Shown here piece after piece: positions 40,879 to 52,130 of a DNA stretch of 64,000 nt. The stretch is taken from the NCBI GenBank assembly GCA_903772945.1, contig CAICTM010000189.1, forward strand, positions 31,138 to 95,137, given 5' to 3'. The stretch is from Seminavis robusta. Lineage: Eukaryota > Bacillariophyta > Bacillariophyceae > Naviculales > Naviculaceae. The first letter of the stretch is position 1, and each line of letters starts with the position of its first letter. The notes beneath the pieces are model-generated. The model did not search any database and was not told the DNA's origin. It saw only the letters and a program-made list of their open reading frames with translations. The position numbers were made by a program, and so were the translations under genes.

Positions 40879-41211
40879 CTTGATATCTGACTCGTAGCAA
40901 CAGTTATTGCTTCAATGAACACGCAAAAAATAATGTCGCGACGATCTTTTGGATCTTTACCGGGTTCGACTCGACTCGACTCGTCACTCGACTGTCACTC
41001 GTCACTCTATTCGTTTTCCGCTTTGACGGATTATTTCTGTGCAGTTTCAAGCAGTGACCGCTTTTCACCAGGAAGGCACTCATGGCTCTCTTTCGCTCAT
41101 TTTCACCAGCCTCCCTTCTATTTTGCTTCTTTGGTCTCCTGTCTTTTGCTTCTCTCGGATCGTCACTGCTTATTCTCACCACTCTGACCACTCCCAGCTT
41201 TTATCAGCACT
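40879..41211. promoter_or_regulatory. Divergent promoter region with CGACT/TCACTCG microsatellite
   Basis: About 330 bp separate the FAH-SDR gene (minus) from the gene at 41212 (plus). Near 40966-41005 there are short tandem ACTCG and GTCACTCG words. Otherwise pyrimidine-rich plus strand. Confidence 0.4.
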
Positions 41212-42765
41212 ATGTCGACCAATGACGGAAACAACAACGACTTCTTTGATGCCGAGGAGACGGATCCTCAAAAGCTTGACGAGGACCACGATGAAGTCGT
41301 CGACGAGGACAACGCCGGAGAAAAGCGAAAGGCCAGTGCTGGTAAGCAACCAAGAGCACAGAAAAAAATCAGGGTGTCCAATGCCAGAGGATTGCCGTGG
41401 GAAATTCAAAGGGCGCTGGCCATGGAGATCGAAGCAATGGGTGGGATGGACATTTTCAAAAAGACGACTCATGGGATGTCCACGATTTGTGATCGTAATC
41501 CTGCCGTCTTTGGACTGCCGGGTAGCCGAAGACGACACCAAATTAGGAGTGAGTGACCGCTTGGCTGCCTCAAGCCAGTTATCCCGTTATCCCTGTGGTA
41601 ACTTTTCTGACACATCTCTCTTCAAATTCCAAAAACTGAAAGGTAAGGTCAAGTATTGGAGAACTTACACTCCTGGAGAGTACAAGGCTTTGATTAATAG
41701 CTTTGTCGAACGTGGAGGTACCAATGCGTCTACGAATTCGGCACTGTTGCTACAGCAACGAAATAACATGAATATGCAATATCAGATGCATCAGCAAGCA
41801 ACCATGCAGATGAACCCAGATTGTTTCCCCACCAAGGCGCGAACCAGCCAACCTTCGGATATATTTCCAGTTGCGAAGCAACCCAAGGGGAAAGCGCAGC
41901 AGCAACAGGGTCAAAATGCCTTCCCCAAAGCTCCTCCCTACTTTGGGAATAATCAGCCCCCACCACCTCAACAGCAGCAGTCACCAACACCACAGTTCCA
42001 ACACAATGTTGCCCAGCAGCAGTTTGCTAGCGAAGAAAAGCCAGCTGAAAAGCGAAAGCTTAGTTTGCCCATCAGCGACGAGCAAAAGTATGGTAAGTGA
42101 TAGGGGACAATTGAATACCCCCGCGAATCTGACTAATGAACCCTTGTTTATTGCAATAAATAGAAGTGATCCAGGTCGATACCAAATTTCCAGAGAACAA
42201 CTGCGGTATTGGCATTTTTGAATTCGCGGATGCTGAAAATGGAGGGTATCTTCACAATGGATACGAAATCACAATGGAGGGTGATGTGAGGGACCTTGTA
42301 GCTGATGCCTACAAGGCCACCTTGGTCGGTGAGAGGGACATTTTGCTACGAGTACCAGCAATGTCATATTCCTTCCTGCACAATCACGAAGAGTTCCAAA
42401 AGCGTGCCAAATCTAATGATCTATACTGCCCCTCCACCGAGGAAGCACGAGAGCAGGCACGCAAGAGAATCTTGAAGGACCCTTCACGCCAAGATCGCTT
42501 CATCTTATTGGAGTTTCCCGAGGGAGTCAAGCTCACGAACAAGATCTTTTCGCCAGAGTCTACCGATGGAGAGATCGACTTTGACTTGATGCCAATTACG
42601 ATCGACGTCGAGTTGAACGGGAAGGAGTTGCCCATGACCATCACTCGTATCTCCTGGAGGGTGACTACAGAGGCGCGAAAACGTCGTCCTGTCAGGAAGG
42701 ATAAAAGCGAAGAAGCGGGTGGCGCAACGACAAAAGGAGCTTCAAAGCTGGCCAATCTCTTTTGA
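41212..42765 (+). CDS. Unrecognised three-exon protein with Gln-rich linker
   Basis: 462 aa from exons 41212-41548, 41643-42092 and 42164-42765. Introns of 94 and 71 bp have donors GA|GTGAGT and TATG|GTAAGT and acceptors GAAAG and AATAG. The N-terminus is acidic then basic (EKRKASAGKQPRAQKKIR, a likely nuclear signal). A compact domain follows, GLPWEIQRALAMEIEAMGG ... STICDRNPAVFGLPGSRRRHQIR, continuing across intron 1 into KVKYWRTYTPGEYKALINSF. A Gln/Pro/Asn-rich linker leads to a C-terminal domain (VIQVDTKFPENNCGIGIFEF ... FDLMPITIDVELNGKELPM). I cannot assign a family. It looks like a nuclear protein, possibly transcription-related (inference). Intron 1 contains antisense LSU rRNA sequence. 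Confidence 0.72.
41556..41630 (-). other. Antisense fragment of large-subunit rRNA domain V inside an intron
   Basis: Read on the minus strand, this stretch gives the near-universal LSU rRNA peptidyl-transferase segment: GGAATTTGAAG, GTGTCAGAAAAG, TTACCACAGGGATAAC, then ACTGGCTTGAGGCAGCCAAG. It differs from the canonical rRNA by a few substitutions and an 8-bp duplication (GTTATCCC twice). It fills most of intron 1 of the gene at 41212. It is far too short to be a functional rRNA gene. Confidence 0.85.
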
Positions 42766-42917
42766 GATGTGCAGTATGGGTACGGTACAAGCTAGCAATT
42801 GCCTACAGTTTGTTTGCTCGCGTGTTTGTGCACGAACCAGTGTTGTCATTACTCGTAGTAAGGTTTTGAACCAATCGGATTCAATTCCAGTTTAGATATA
42901 TATCACAGGCACTTGTA

Positions 42918-43970
42918 CTAGTTTACAGCCGCTACGTTCTCTGCCACAACCGAGCTTGAAGGGAGCTCGAATCCTTTCTCTGTCAGGAGCTGCTCTGTGT
43001 ACATCCAAAGTGCCTCTTGAAGCTGGTCGCTTTGTGCTTTCTGGGACGGCTCCACAGGGCTGCAATCGTCGTAGTATGCCCCGTCTTCGACATGGCGAGA
43101 GAGTGCACAGTACACAGATGTGGCTGCTCCTTGCTCCACTGATTTGTTGGCAATAAGACCAACCAAGGGTTGCATGAAGGATGGCAAGCTATGCTTCCAT
43201 AGTGGCGATGCAATAACACCAGGATGGAGACACACCGAGTCAATCATTTTACCTTGGTTCACTGAAACGAGTTCCTTTTTCAGTTGTTTCGTAAATAGTA
43301 TGTTGGACAGTTTGGAGGTGCCATAGGCTCCCCATGGCGTGTAGGACTCTTTGGATTCCCAATCTTCATTACCAGCACTCAAGCCAAAGTTATGAGCCGT
43401 GGATGCGACATTGACAACCCTCCCTTTGTTCCTCATTTGTGGCAAGAGTAGCCTGGTCAAATAGTGATGCCCCACATGGTTGGTTCCAAACTGTTTCTCA
43501 ATACCGTCCGTGGTTGTCTCTCGTTGTGGCAGAGCCATAATGCCAGCATTGTTGATGAGCACGTCAATACCGTCGTGTTTGCTGCAAATGGAGGCTGCCG
43601 CCTCCTGGACCGATGCCAGTGATGACAAGTCGAGATATTCAATCTCTACTCGGTCTTTGGTGGCAGTTCCTAGCTCATCCTTGAGCTGATTGGCCGAATC
43701 GATATTGCGGGCGCAGACAACGACGTTCATGCCGGATGCCACCAGTGCCTTGACTGTTTCAGCTCCGATTCCAGAGTTACCACCGGTGATCACAGCAGTT
43801 CCACCTTGAGATACAAATGGGGCCAATTGGTCGTTTTGTTGGAGGTAGGCGAGCACTTGGTTGGCCGTGGATTTGCGACCCAACAGCGACAATGCCGTTG
43901 TGCCATGGCAGAGAAGTGCTGCTGCCACCAGCACACAGCGTTGGAGAGGAAAAGAAGAGAATGAGGTCAT
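42918..43970 (-). CDS. Short-chain dehydrogenase/reductase, retinol-dehydrogenase/POR-like, with signal peptide
   Basis: 350 aa from the ATG at 43970 (the frame extends 11 codons more to another ATG at 44003). The N-terminus FPLQRCVLVAAALLCHGTTA is a signal peptide. The NAD(P)-binding motif is TGGNSGIG in GTAVITGGNSGIGAETVKAL. Then come the VDVLINNAG-type block (IDVLINNAGIMALPQ), the catalytic Ser in VVNVASTAHNFG and YxxxK as YGTSKLSNILF. This is the extended-tail pattern of WW-oxidoreductase, retinol dehydrogenase and protochlorophyllide reductase relatives. The substrate is not determinable. Targeting to the ER or plastid is likely. Confidence 0.88.
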   Translation of the reverse strand: MTSFSSFPLQRCVLVAAALLCHGTTALSLLGRKSTANQVLAYLQQNDQLAPFVSQGGTAVITGGNSGIGAETVKALVASGMNVVVCARNIDSANQLKDELGTATKDRVEIEYLDLSSLASVQEAAASICSKHDGIDVLINNAGIMALPQRETTTDGIEKQFGTNHVGHHYLTRLLLPQMRNKGRVVNVASTAHNFGLSAGNEDWESKESYTPWGAYGTSKLSNILFTKQLKKELVSVNQGKMIDSVCLHPGVIASPLWKHSLPSFMQPLVGLIANKSVEQGAATSVYCALSRHVEDGAYYDDCSPVEPSQKAQSDQLQEALWMYTEQLLTEKGFELPSSSVVAENVAAVN

Positions 43971-44511
43971 CTTGTCTGTTTTATGACAGCAATCAGCTTC
44001 CACTTCATCTGATTCGATTCCTTCCTTCCTTCCTTCCTTTCTTCTTGAATGGGATAGAATCAGTGCTGCCGCCCCAAGCTACCATACAAAAAACGGTGGC
44101 AATGCATGCAACCGCATGGTTGCGTCATTGTTTTCTTCTCTTTGATAGATTTGGGACTGAGTCAGATTCGTGACTTGAGCTCCATTCACGGGTTGGAGGC
44201 ATTTTTAATCGTGCCCGATCCTTCAAGGCTCTTTTCACGAGGAGCTGAGCAGTGACCATGGCACAAAACCGGAAGACCAACGGCGGCATCACATTCTCCC
44301 CTTACATTTTGTTACTACTAGTACGGCTGTTTATAGCAACTACCAGACCGCTCTACTTAGCAGAAGGACCTGACGCCTCTTCAAGTGGAAATACGATCGA
44401 AGGTTTACATTGTATCTATCGGGCTGGATTGGATCAAACAGACCAACAAAAGCTTGATTCTAATACCGGCAATTGAAGAGTCCGTCGTGGGTAATGTTTA
44501 ATGGAAACAAT
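43971..44511. other. Divergent spacer with (CTTC)n microsatellite
   Basis: Between the SDR (minus) and SNARE (plus) genes. A CTTC repeat lies at about 44021-44045. A short ORF at 44258-44476 (hydrophobic SPYILLLLVRLFIATT) may be chance or 5' UTR. Confidence 0.4.
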
Positions 44512-45014
44512 ATGAGCACGAAACCGTACAGCCAAGTTCCTCTCGATGAGTTCAGTGATGACAGCAGCAATGGGGGAGATGACTTTGTCACCAGAAGCAT
44601 TCAGAACCAAAAGGTAGGATTCGATTCAAGATTGCCCTTGTTGGGTGGATGGCTGCATCGAGGATCGAGTTGAGGTTTTTGCTGTTGATTCGATTCATTC
44701 AATGTCTCACTATATAAAATTTCCCCCTGTTTTAGCTCCAAATGCAAAAGCAGGATCAAGGCCTGGAAATGTTGAGCCAATCGGCAATACGCCTTGGAGA
44801 AATGTCCATGAATATTCATGATGAACTCAACCAACAAAACCAAATGCTGGATGAAATGGATAACGACTTGGAAACTGCAGGGGAGAATCTTGACATGATT
44901 ACACGAAAAACAAAGGAACTAATAGAAAAATCGGGCGGCAAGGGAAACTGCATGCTGATATTGTGCCTCACCTTGACGGCGGTGGTTTTGTTCCTCCTGA
45001 TCCTTTACACCTAA
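44512..45014 (+). CDS. Short Qc-type SNARE (syntaxin-6/SYP61-like motif), tail-anchored
   Basis: 126 aa from exons 44512-44613 and 44736-45014. The 122-bp intron has donor CAAAAG|GTAGGA and acceptor TTTTAG. Exon 2 encodes a heptad-rich SNARE motif (LEMLSQSAIRLGEMSMNIHD, then ELNQQNQMLDEMDNDLE, with a Gln at the expected zero layer) and a C-terminal membrane anchor (NCMLILCLTLTAVVLFLLILYT). There is no N-terminal Habc bundle, so it is shorter than canonical syntaxin-6 and closer in size to Bet1. It acts in membrane fusion in the endomembrane system; the exact compartment is unknown. An unseen upstream exon could lengthen it. Confidence 0.82.
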
Positions 45015-45485
45015 CTAAAAGCAAAATCAGGAGCGTGGTAGATGGAGCACATCCATGAAAACCGAAACCATCCATTCGATTTTAGATCAAAACCAACAAC
45101 AATTATCACATTCCTTGAACTGAATCGAATCGAAGGGAAATCGTTTACATCTGCTGCCAAGAGATTGATTCTGCGGCTTAGAGGCCACTAGTAGTTAGTT
45201 TGGTTTTTGACAACGCGCCAAGATCAAATTCGATAGATCCGTGCGCTGATAAAGATTCTAGAAGTTGAAACATCAATGCTAACATCAATGCTAGCCACGT
45301 AGCTTTCCTTTCTACATTTACTGACATGTTCGAGTGGGATCATCTAAGCTAGCCAGATTATCGATGTTGTTGGAGCTGATCTATCTTAGTAGATATAATA
45401 GACGATCGGATGCGGATTGCATCCACGGAAGCAGTGCATAGTGCATTGGAATCGTCGACAGAGCTGCACTCGTGCTACAGTAAAC
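45015..45485. other. Intergenic, no gene recognised
   Basis: About 470 bp between the convergent SNARE and PMS-type genes, presumably 3' UTRs. A local repeat CATCAATGCTA occurs twice near 45271-45292. Confidence 0.4.
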
Positions 45486-48400
45486 TCAAGGATTCTTGTC
45501 GTCGTCCTCTTGCGACAAATTCATACCAAGAGTTGGCGCTGAAATCAATTCTGCCGCTTTGCGTTGATCTTTGATCAGGTCTTCCTTCAAGTCCACTAAA
45601 TGGGTCAAGGTGGGTCTACCGTGAGCGCTGTGGTTCGTAAAGAGCAAGCAACAAGTCAGATAGCGTCCTGCCATATGAGCTCAAGGGTCTCAGCCTTTGA
45701 CGAATGCACTTAATAGTTTAAAATGCGTGCGTACGTACCACTTCCAAGGATCGTCCAGCTCATCCAAATGCTTGACGAGCTTTTCCATTTCCTTCTTCGA
45801 CAGAGCTGTGCCAACCATGACAGAGCTTCTGCAAGCCCTGCTGGCGAACATCGCAATCGCCTTGGGAAGCCGAGTGATCACCTTGTCCGCGCCATCCTGT
45901 GTCGAAGTCAATTGAGATCCTGCGTAGCGACGAACAGCATTGTTGCCATACATGCCACTACCGTCAGCTCCCGTGCCACCTCCAGCAGACCCATCGGCGT
46001 AGTTAATCGCTTCGTCTTCAAAAACGGCGCCACTTCCGGCTCCCAGCATTACACAAAGAGCCGAAACATCTTCCTTGCCAAAATTGACTGCTTTACGCCC
46101 GTCACGAGCACCAGAGTGGGGAAGCGCCGTGAGTGACATGCGGTGCCGAGGAGGCTTGTCTTCGTTGTATTGGAAACGGAAACCGTTCTTCTCAAAAATC
46201 TCCATGTTGTCCAAAATGCACGTTTCTTCGGAAGGATCCAACTCCAGCGGCATGGGTGCAATCAGCTGTTGATGGTGCATCACAGTAGTTTGCATCAAGC
46301 GTTCAAAGTTCGCCCGCTCATCACCTGCGTGACCAGAAAGGCAAAGAAAGACAGAAAGCGTTAGTCGAACTGATTACAACGCAGTTTTGCACATCCAACC
46401 AATCGAAAACTTACAAGCATGTTGATCCAAGATCCAAAGGTGATTTTGCTCATCGGAAGCAAGAATGAATCCCAAATTGAACTGTCCAAGAATTCTCATC
46501 TTTGCAAAATCACCTTGAGCCAAGGAAACCTTGCTTGTTTCCTTCCCGTCATCATTTTTCTGATCTCGGCGTGCTTCTTGGAGCCGACGTTTTCGTTCCA
46601 GCCCACTTCGCCGTTCCAACCTCGCCATTTTCACGACATTTTCTGTGCCGAATGACTCCCAGACAACCGCGCTGGCGCCAGGCGATCGCTCTGATTGTTG
46701 AGCAACAAGGTCCGACTCGGGCGACTTCAACTCCTCGCTTTTCGTTTCTGGATCTGTCTTCCTCCGCTTGGAGGCCTTTCTACTATCCTGCCGAGCTGAA
46801 CCACTGGCTTCTCCGGACGCCTCCTCTGGCGAGACAGCCGGTTGCGTGGCTGTCTTGGAGGGCTCTTTCCCGAAAGCGAATTGTTCCAAGTTTAGGGCTG
46901 GAGCATTGTTAGTCCTTCTCGACCGACCAGGGGCTACATGTGGTGTTTGATAGGCTTGCTTGGGACTCACCGAGCTCTTCAGTAGGACATCAATTTCCTT
47001 CTCTGGATTGTTTTCGTCTCCCTTATTGAATCGAGACTGTGCGTCCACCCATCGCAACTTGTCACCATCGCTGGCCCCCACCGGCACTGATCCCGCGGCA
47101 GCAGATGCTGCAACTTCATTGTTCAGACTTAGCGTGACTCTTCGCGAAGAGCAGGCATCGGTGGGACCAACGTCCTTTTCCTTCTTGGCTGGAACAGGCG
47201 AAGGAGGGCCTGTCCGACGCCGTTTTTCAGGAGGCCCTTCTTTCTTGGTCTCTTCTTCATCATCGGAAGGATCCTCAATGCCCTCTGGAATCTGAAAGTT
47301 GCGATCCAGGGATGATGGCCGTTCCCACTGTTTGGCTGTGGATATGTCGTGAACGAAGCCACCGCGACGCCGCACACGAGGAGACTCCCCATTGCCTGTT
47401 GGTTCTTGCGGCATAGATGCTTTGGCTTTTTTATCGTCTTCGTATAAATCGGCTGCACCACTTGCATTTAGGCGTCGTTGTTCGTTCTGTTCTCGCTTGA
47501 ATCGACGCATGTACTCCCTTTTCGCAGCTGTTTGACCATCTTCATCTTCATCCTCTCCCTCATTGTCATCTTCATCAACATCCATGTCATGATTTTGTTC
47601 GTTCTCTTGTCTCTTGCTGGGTGCATTGGGTATTTGTGCATGCAATTCACGTGCCCGTTGTCGATTGGATTCCTGGATTTTGGCCAAACTCTCCATGTTG
47701 TCGATTTTGGGAATGACTTTTTTATGCGGATTGTCGCTAGCTGGGGCAGGTGCCGGGGCAGAAGCTTTAGAAGGTTGACTTGCCGCAGGAGTGAATTTTC
47801 CATCGGTTTGACTGGCCCAAAAACTGGTGACGCCGGTTTGTATGGCTTCACAAATGGCGTCCTCATGCGTGAGTAAGACTTGTCTCTTTTCCGGCGACAA
47901 ATTCACATCGTATTCTTGGTTGGGCAGAGTCAGCGTGAGAATGCAGGAGTATTTCTTTTTGCTGCCCATTGACCGCCAAACGTCGCCTATTGTTCGCGCA
48001 ACTTTTGGTAGTTCGACGGGACGCCCATTGATGCAAAAGAACTGCTGTCCTGCCTTAACATTGTTGCCGTCTTGGTCCGACGCCGCTTTGGATAGAAAGC
48101 CTTCTAGCTTCCAGGATCCTTTCGGACTCGATTCATCCACGGCACTAGCCAAATCAATGGTTACGGGGGCGACACTGGCGAGGAATTTGCTTCCCAAAAT
48201 TGACGAGATAGTGTCTTCCAGTTTCTTGCTGTTGGCAGTCGTCCCCAGTAAAGTTGTTTCTTTCCGATCAATCACATCCATCAGATTGATGCGGACACCC
48301 ACACTGAAAATGGCATCTAAGCCGTAGAAACAGGAATTATTTATCTGTGAGCAAGGAGAAACCTCATCATTTTTCCTTCCTTTCCGCCACTTACATGCTT

Positions 48401-49062
48401 CCATGAGACGCATCAATTTGGATCGATGCTGAGTGATCCTCCGTTCCATGTCTGCCCTTCGAACTGGAAGAGAATTCAGCAATTTGACCACCGCCACGGT
48501 GGTCCCTACTTTTCGAGGGACGACAGCGACCGAAGCAGCGTCGAGGGTCCCATCATGTTTGAATTCCATCTTTTGCCCGAGTGGCTCACTTTCGGTTCGA
48601 GTGGCTACAATGAGTTTACCTGATAGATTCGCCAAACAAAACAAAGCTTCTCCTCGAAAACCCAACGACGTAGCAGAGCTGTAGATGTCATCAAAGGCGC
48701 GAATTTTGCTGGTAGCATGAGCTTGAGCCAAGAAGGGCCGAGACACTGGGGGAACGCCCGTGCCATCGTCCGAAACTTCCAAGATCTCAAGGCCTTGATT
48801 GAAGAGTCGGACTGAACAAGAAAGATAGACACGAACAGATGGATGAGATGCTTGAACGAAAAACAGAGCCGCAAACAGTAGCTACCGCCGAGAACTTACT
48901 GTTGATGCTCTTGCTGCCAGCGTCGAGCGCATTGTCGAGCAGCTCTTTCACAGCCGACGCCAAATCGGACACGGCCTGCCCCGCAACTATCCGTCGAACC
49001 GATTCCTCTTCAATGGGACGGATCATTCCGTCGTCAGCTTTGCCTTGCGATGAGTCTGCCAT
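45486..49062 (-). CDS. MutL homologue of PMS2/PMS1 type, mismatch-repair endonuclease subunit
   Basis: Five exons are inferred: 49062-48900, 48811-48395, 48316-46415, 46324-45739 and 45627-45486, giving 1069 aa with introns of 78-111 bp. Each join restores a conserved motif. The N-terminal GHKL ATPase has VKELLDNALDAG, SDDGTGV and TSLGFRGEAL. The exon 2/3 join gives LMEAYAIFSVGVR. A long charged linker with NLS-like clusters follows. The exon 3/4 join completes the endonuclease motif DQHA(x)2E(x)4E as DQHACDERANFE. The C-terminus keeps ACRSSVMVGTALS, and the exon 4/5 join gives CAHGRPTLTHL, the zinc-site motif. The gene should partner MLH1 in MutL-alpha and nick the daughter strand during mismatch repair. 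A Gly/Asn-rich insertion precedes the ACR motif. Confidence 0.95.
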
Positions 49063-50732
49063 GGTGATCGATGAAACTTGCTCAGTATTTAGGAGTCCGA
49101 GGGCGACACAAAAATTCGGGAGACCAAATGTAGAGCACAAATGTTCCTCGAGACAACTAATGCTTGTCTCCGGCAAGGTCTTGTGTGTTTCAAAGGCAGC
49201 GACTGTGCAATGATGGAACCTCTTAGGACCACAAAATGGGACTTGTTACTGCAGACCTCAGCTTTGCACTTGTATGGTACCACTACCGGTACGGCCGTAC
49301 GATCACACCGAGAAATTTAGTAACAACCGGCAAAAAGATGAGGGCTGTATACGATACAGCCAGTGGCCACCTGCTCGTGATATTTTCCGTACTGCTGAAA
49401 TAAATGTATTGGAGGACGCGTTCTGCTTGCCGTTTGCTGTGTGCTGCTTCGTCCTTGCTTTCTTACCAAGCTGAGATGCCCGCCATTGAGTGATACTTAT
49501 ACTTTGGATTCGCTGGTTGGATCCCAATCGGCCATGGTCACAGTCCCAGATCGCTCCTGGACGTGAGCTTACCCGCAAAAGGCTATGGACACCTTCCGGT
49601 GCACAAATGGGACATTTGAGCCTTGGTTTTAAGTTTATTTTTGTTTGGATCATGCTGGATGGATACCCGGTAGATCTAGATGAAGTTGAATCGAATGCTT
49701 CTTTTGAATACAAGCACGGGTACCAGTACCACAAGATGAATACAGTACGGTACCACCAGAGCATCATGGTTGAGTTGAATCTCAGTCTCCCAGAACCCAG
49801 AAGAGGCTAGCTAGCTAGGTCCTACCTGGTACTGTATGGAGTAGTATGGAGGATGCCCCCTTGCTTCTGTCTGCTCTTCTCACCGTAGCTTGCTACTAGT
49901 AAGCAAGGACTAAACACAAGGACCACATTGTAGCGACGATGGCTCCAGTTTTGGCTCCAGGAATCTTCAATCCGACCGGGCTAGCTAGCAAAGCAAATAT
50001 GTTGCCAGTCGACTTAGTTATGAACCCAAACCAATGCATCGTTCCGTATGGGAAGAAACCCAGCGCGATGAAATATCTCCGGCAATCCACACTGCAGCTA
50101 TTGCACTCGGAAAGACTACCAATGCAGTAGAATTACTGAAGCAATCAAGGAAATCACCTGATTATGCTCATCAACTCCTGCAATTAAACCTACAATTTCC
50201 GCAAGCAGAATTCTGTACCGGTACTGGTACACCGGTACTGGATGAAGCTCTGCATGACCACATCTTGATCACAGTCATGTGATCACTGTGAGCCAAGTAG
50301 AGATTATTTCTAATGATTGAGGACAAGCTGTACCCATCTTATTCCGTTCCTTGAAGTAAAAATGTCAATTGTGAAGTGTCACGCACAGTTGTTCTGATGA
50401 TATTAGCCAGCTAAGTTTCTAAAGCATCCTGAGGAGCCAGCGGCCACTCTGTCCTGCGGTCAAGCAGCCTTCTAACCAGCGATAAAACTACAATAGCTAC
50501 CGGTATACTGGTAGCTACGGTAGGAGCAAAGCAAATAGCTTTCCTCCCCAATCCGATACGGTACAGCGTACTGTTTAGTAGACTAATATTACTGGTACCG
50601 ATTGAGGCAACTGATGAGGCGAGATCTTGCTAACAGTTCTTGATGCAAACTAGAACTCTTTGATGAAGCCGATTGGAAGAATGTTGATTGGTACGGTAGC
50701 AGTTTTTGACGTCCGCTTCCAGTAAAATAATA
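49063..50732. other. Intergenic with palindromic words, no gene recognised
   Basis: About 1.7 kb. TACCGGTA words occur near 49281, 50217 and 50500, with CTAGCTAGCTAG near 49808. Short ORFs around 49900-50282 on both strands lack recognisable features. Confidence 0.4.
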
Positions 50733-51425
50733 CTAGAAGAATGCCTCCCCACCACGCTGCACTACAACCGGGCCTGCCATGTGAAGTGTCATGCGCCAGC
50801 TGCCACCCTCACGCTTGTAGATATTCAGCGCCTCCAGCTGACCACCACCCTCTGCCTTTTCTACACAAGTACAAATGGCTGTCAAGCCACATATCTCAAT
50901 TTGAACTCTCGCTGGCTCAATGGAAAACTTTCCCTTTCCACCAGAAAATATCTGCTTCCAGGATGCCATAACTGCTTCCCTCCCTTCAATGCTCGGTAGG
51001 CCTGGATGCACACACCGCACGTCCGATTCCGTGCTCCAAACCGTTTCCATTGCTTCCAAGTCACCATTGGAAAAGGCATCATAAAACTCTAGTTGCGATC
51101 TACGAACTCCAAATTCTGCAGCCGTCTTGGCATCACCAATGGCCGTTTTCAAATCGGTGGGATCTTCGTCGGATCCAAGGATGGCCAGTTCAGCTTCCAT
51201 GATTGGCAACCGAAGTACTGGATCCTGACCACCAGCTGTGTCACTGCTGAAGAGAACAAAGCTTCTTCTTCCTTCGGAGACGACTGATTGACGTGTAGGA
51301 ATTCGCTGTTCCCATGCTGTCGACCGACCAAAGAAGAAGCACAGCACGACGAATGACAGAAATGAACCTCGATTGAGGACCGTCACATTCGACACCATTT
51401 TCCGAGTTCCATCAGCCAAAACCAT
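50733..51425 (-). CDS. Secreted/organellar NTF2-like (SnoaL/DUF4440-type) protein
   Basis: 230 aa from the ATG at 51425. An in-frame ATG at 51398 gives a more typical signal peptide (LNRGSFLSFVVLCFFFGRSTAW). Residues about 100-225 form an NTF2-like cone domain: SQLEFYDAFSNGDLEAMETV, WSTESDVRCVHPGLPSIEGR, then AVMASWKQIFSG and GGSWRMTLHMAGPV. This resembles SnoaL-like or ketosteroid-isomerase-like proteins, in which DVRCVHP-type motifs are common among plant plastid members. Binding of a small hydrophobic ligand or a protein-protein role is possible; no catalytic assignment is justified. Confidence 0.75.
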   Translation of the reverse strand: MVLADGTRKMVSNVTVLNRGSFLSFVVLCFFFGRSTAWEQRIPTRQSVVSEGRRSFVLFSSDTAGGQDPVLRLPIMEAELAILGSDEDPTDLKTAIGDAKTAAEFGVRRSQLEFYDAFSNGDLEAMETVWSTESDVRCVHPGLPSIEGREAVMASWKQIFSGGKGKFSIEPARVQIEICGLTAICTCVEKAEGGGQLEALNIYKREGGSWRMTLHMAGPVVVQRGGEAFF

Positions 51426-52130
51426 TCTCTGTTAACTGCTCCTTTGGGAATGGCAACTCAATTCCTTGACCTTCGATCGCTGCTGGACCTTTCCAGTGCT
51501 CGGTGAAATAGAAGTCCGAAGTACCGGTTTGTATAAAATATAAATCTGCAACTCTGGAGCGCCCAGCAAAGATCCATCATCCTTCCTACCGATAGGCCGG
51601 CAGGGCTGCACAATTCAGGAGACGGGGAGTTGGGCCTGGCACTGGACCTGGTGTATGTGGACTGTCGCATATGGTAGGTCCAAGCAGTGTTTCAGGGTTG
51701 ACGCCAGGAGCTAGCTCTGCTTTGAGCTTCTACGTTGTACCGGTAGGTCCAGGTTGCGACCAAGAGTGGGGCTTGCTGTTGAGGCTTGGCGTGGGTCAGA
51801 AGGAAGTTTTCAGGTGTTGCTATGGGGTGTGGCCAGGTTAGAGGCCAGGACTTGACTTCTTCCGGCGATTGAAACCAAACCAAACCAACCAAACCAAACC
51901 AAAATAAAATAAACCATTCCCTTACCCATCAATTTTCACGCGCGAAGTTCAAAATTACCGGGTAGCTGCTTTGCATCTCTCGTTCCCAACTCCCGGAAAG
52001 GTCACACTGTGCTCGAGGAATCTGCGGCTGTTGCCTTCTTCCACAAAGATCCCCGAAATTCTTAGTTTCATACATCTACATGTATCTCATCCGGTCAAGC
52101 CCGTTTACGATGATTTTTCAATTCCGCTGG
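51426..52130. repeat. Intergenic with degenerate minisatellite and (AAACC)n tract
   Basis: About 51600-51860 carries the G/T-rich degenerate repeat also seen near 27320 and 57210 (GGCCTGG, GGACCTGGTG, GCCAGGAGCTAG). At about 51870-51915 there is an (AAACC)n-type array turning into AAAATAAAAT. No gene supported. Confidence 0.55.

Noticed and set aside
40960-41010. tRNA-like GGTTCGACTC motif
   Set aside because: It lies in a CGACT/TCACTCG simple repeat and no cloverleaf arms can be formed around it.
41556-41630. Calling a functional rRNA gene
   Set aside because: Only about 75 bp of LSU sequence is present, in antisense, inside an intron and with a duplication.
44258-44476. Small hydrophobic ORF upstream of the SNARE gene as its first exon
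   Set aside because: It ends in a stop before the SNARE start and no donor joins it cleanly in frame; it could be 5' UTR or chance.
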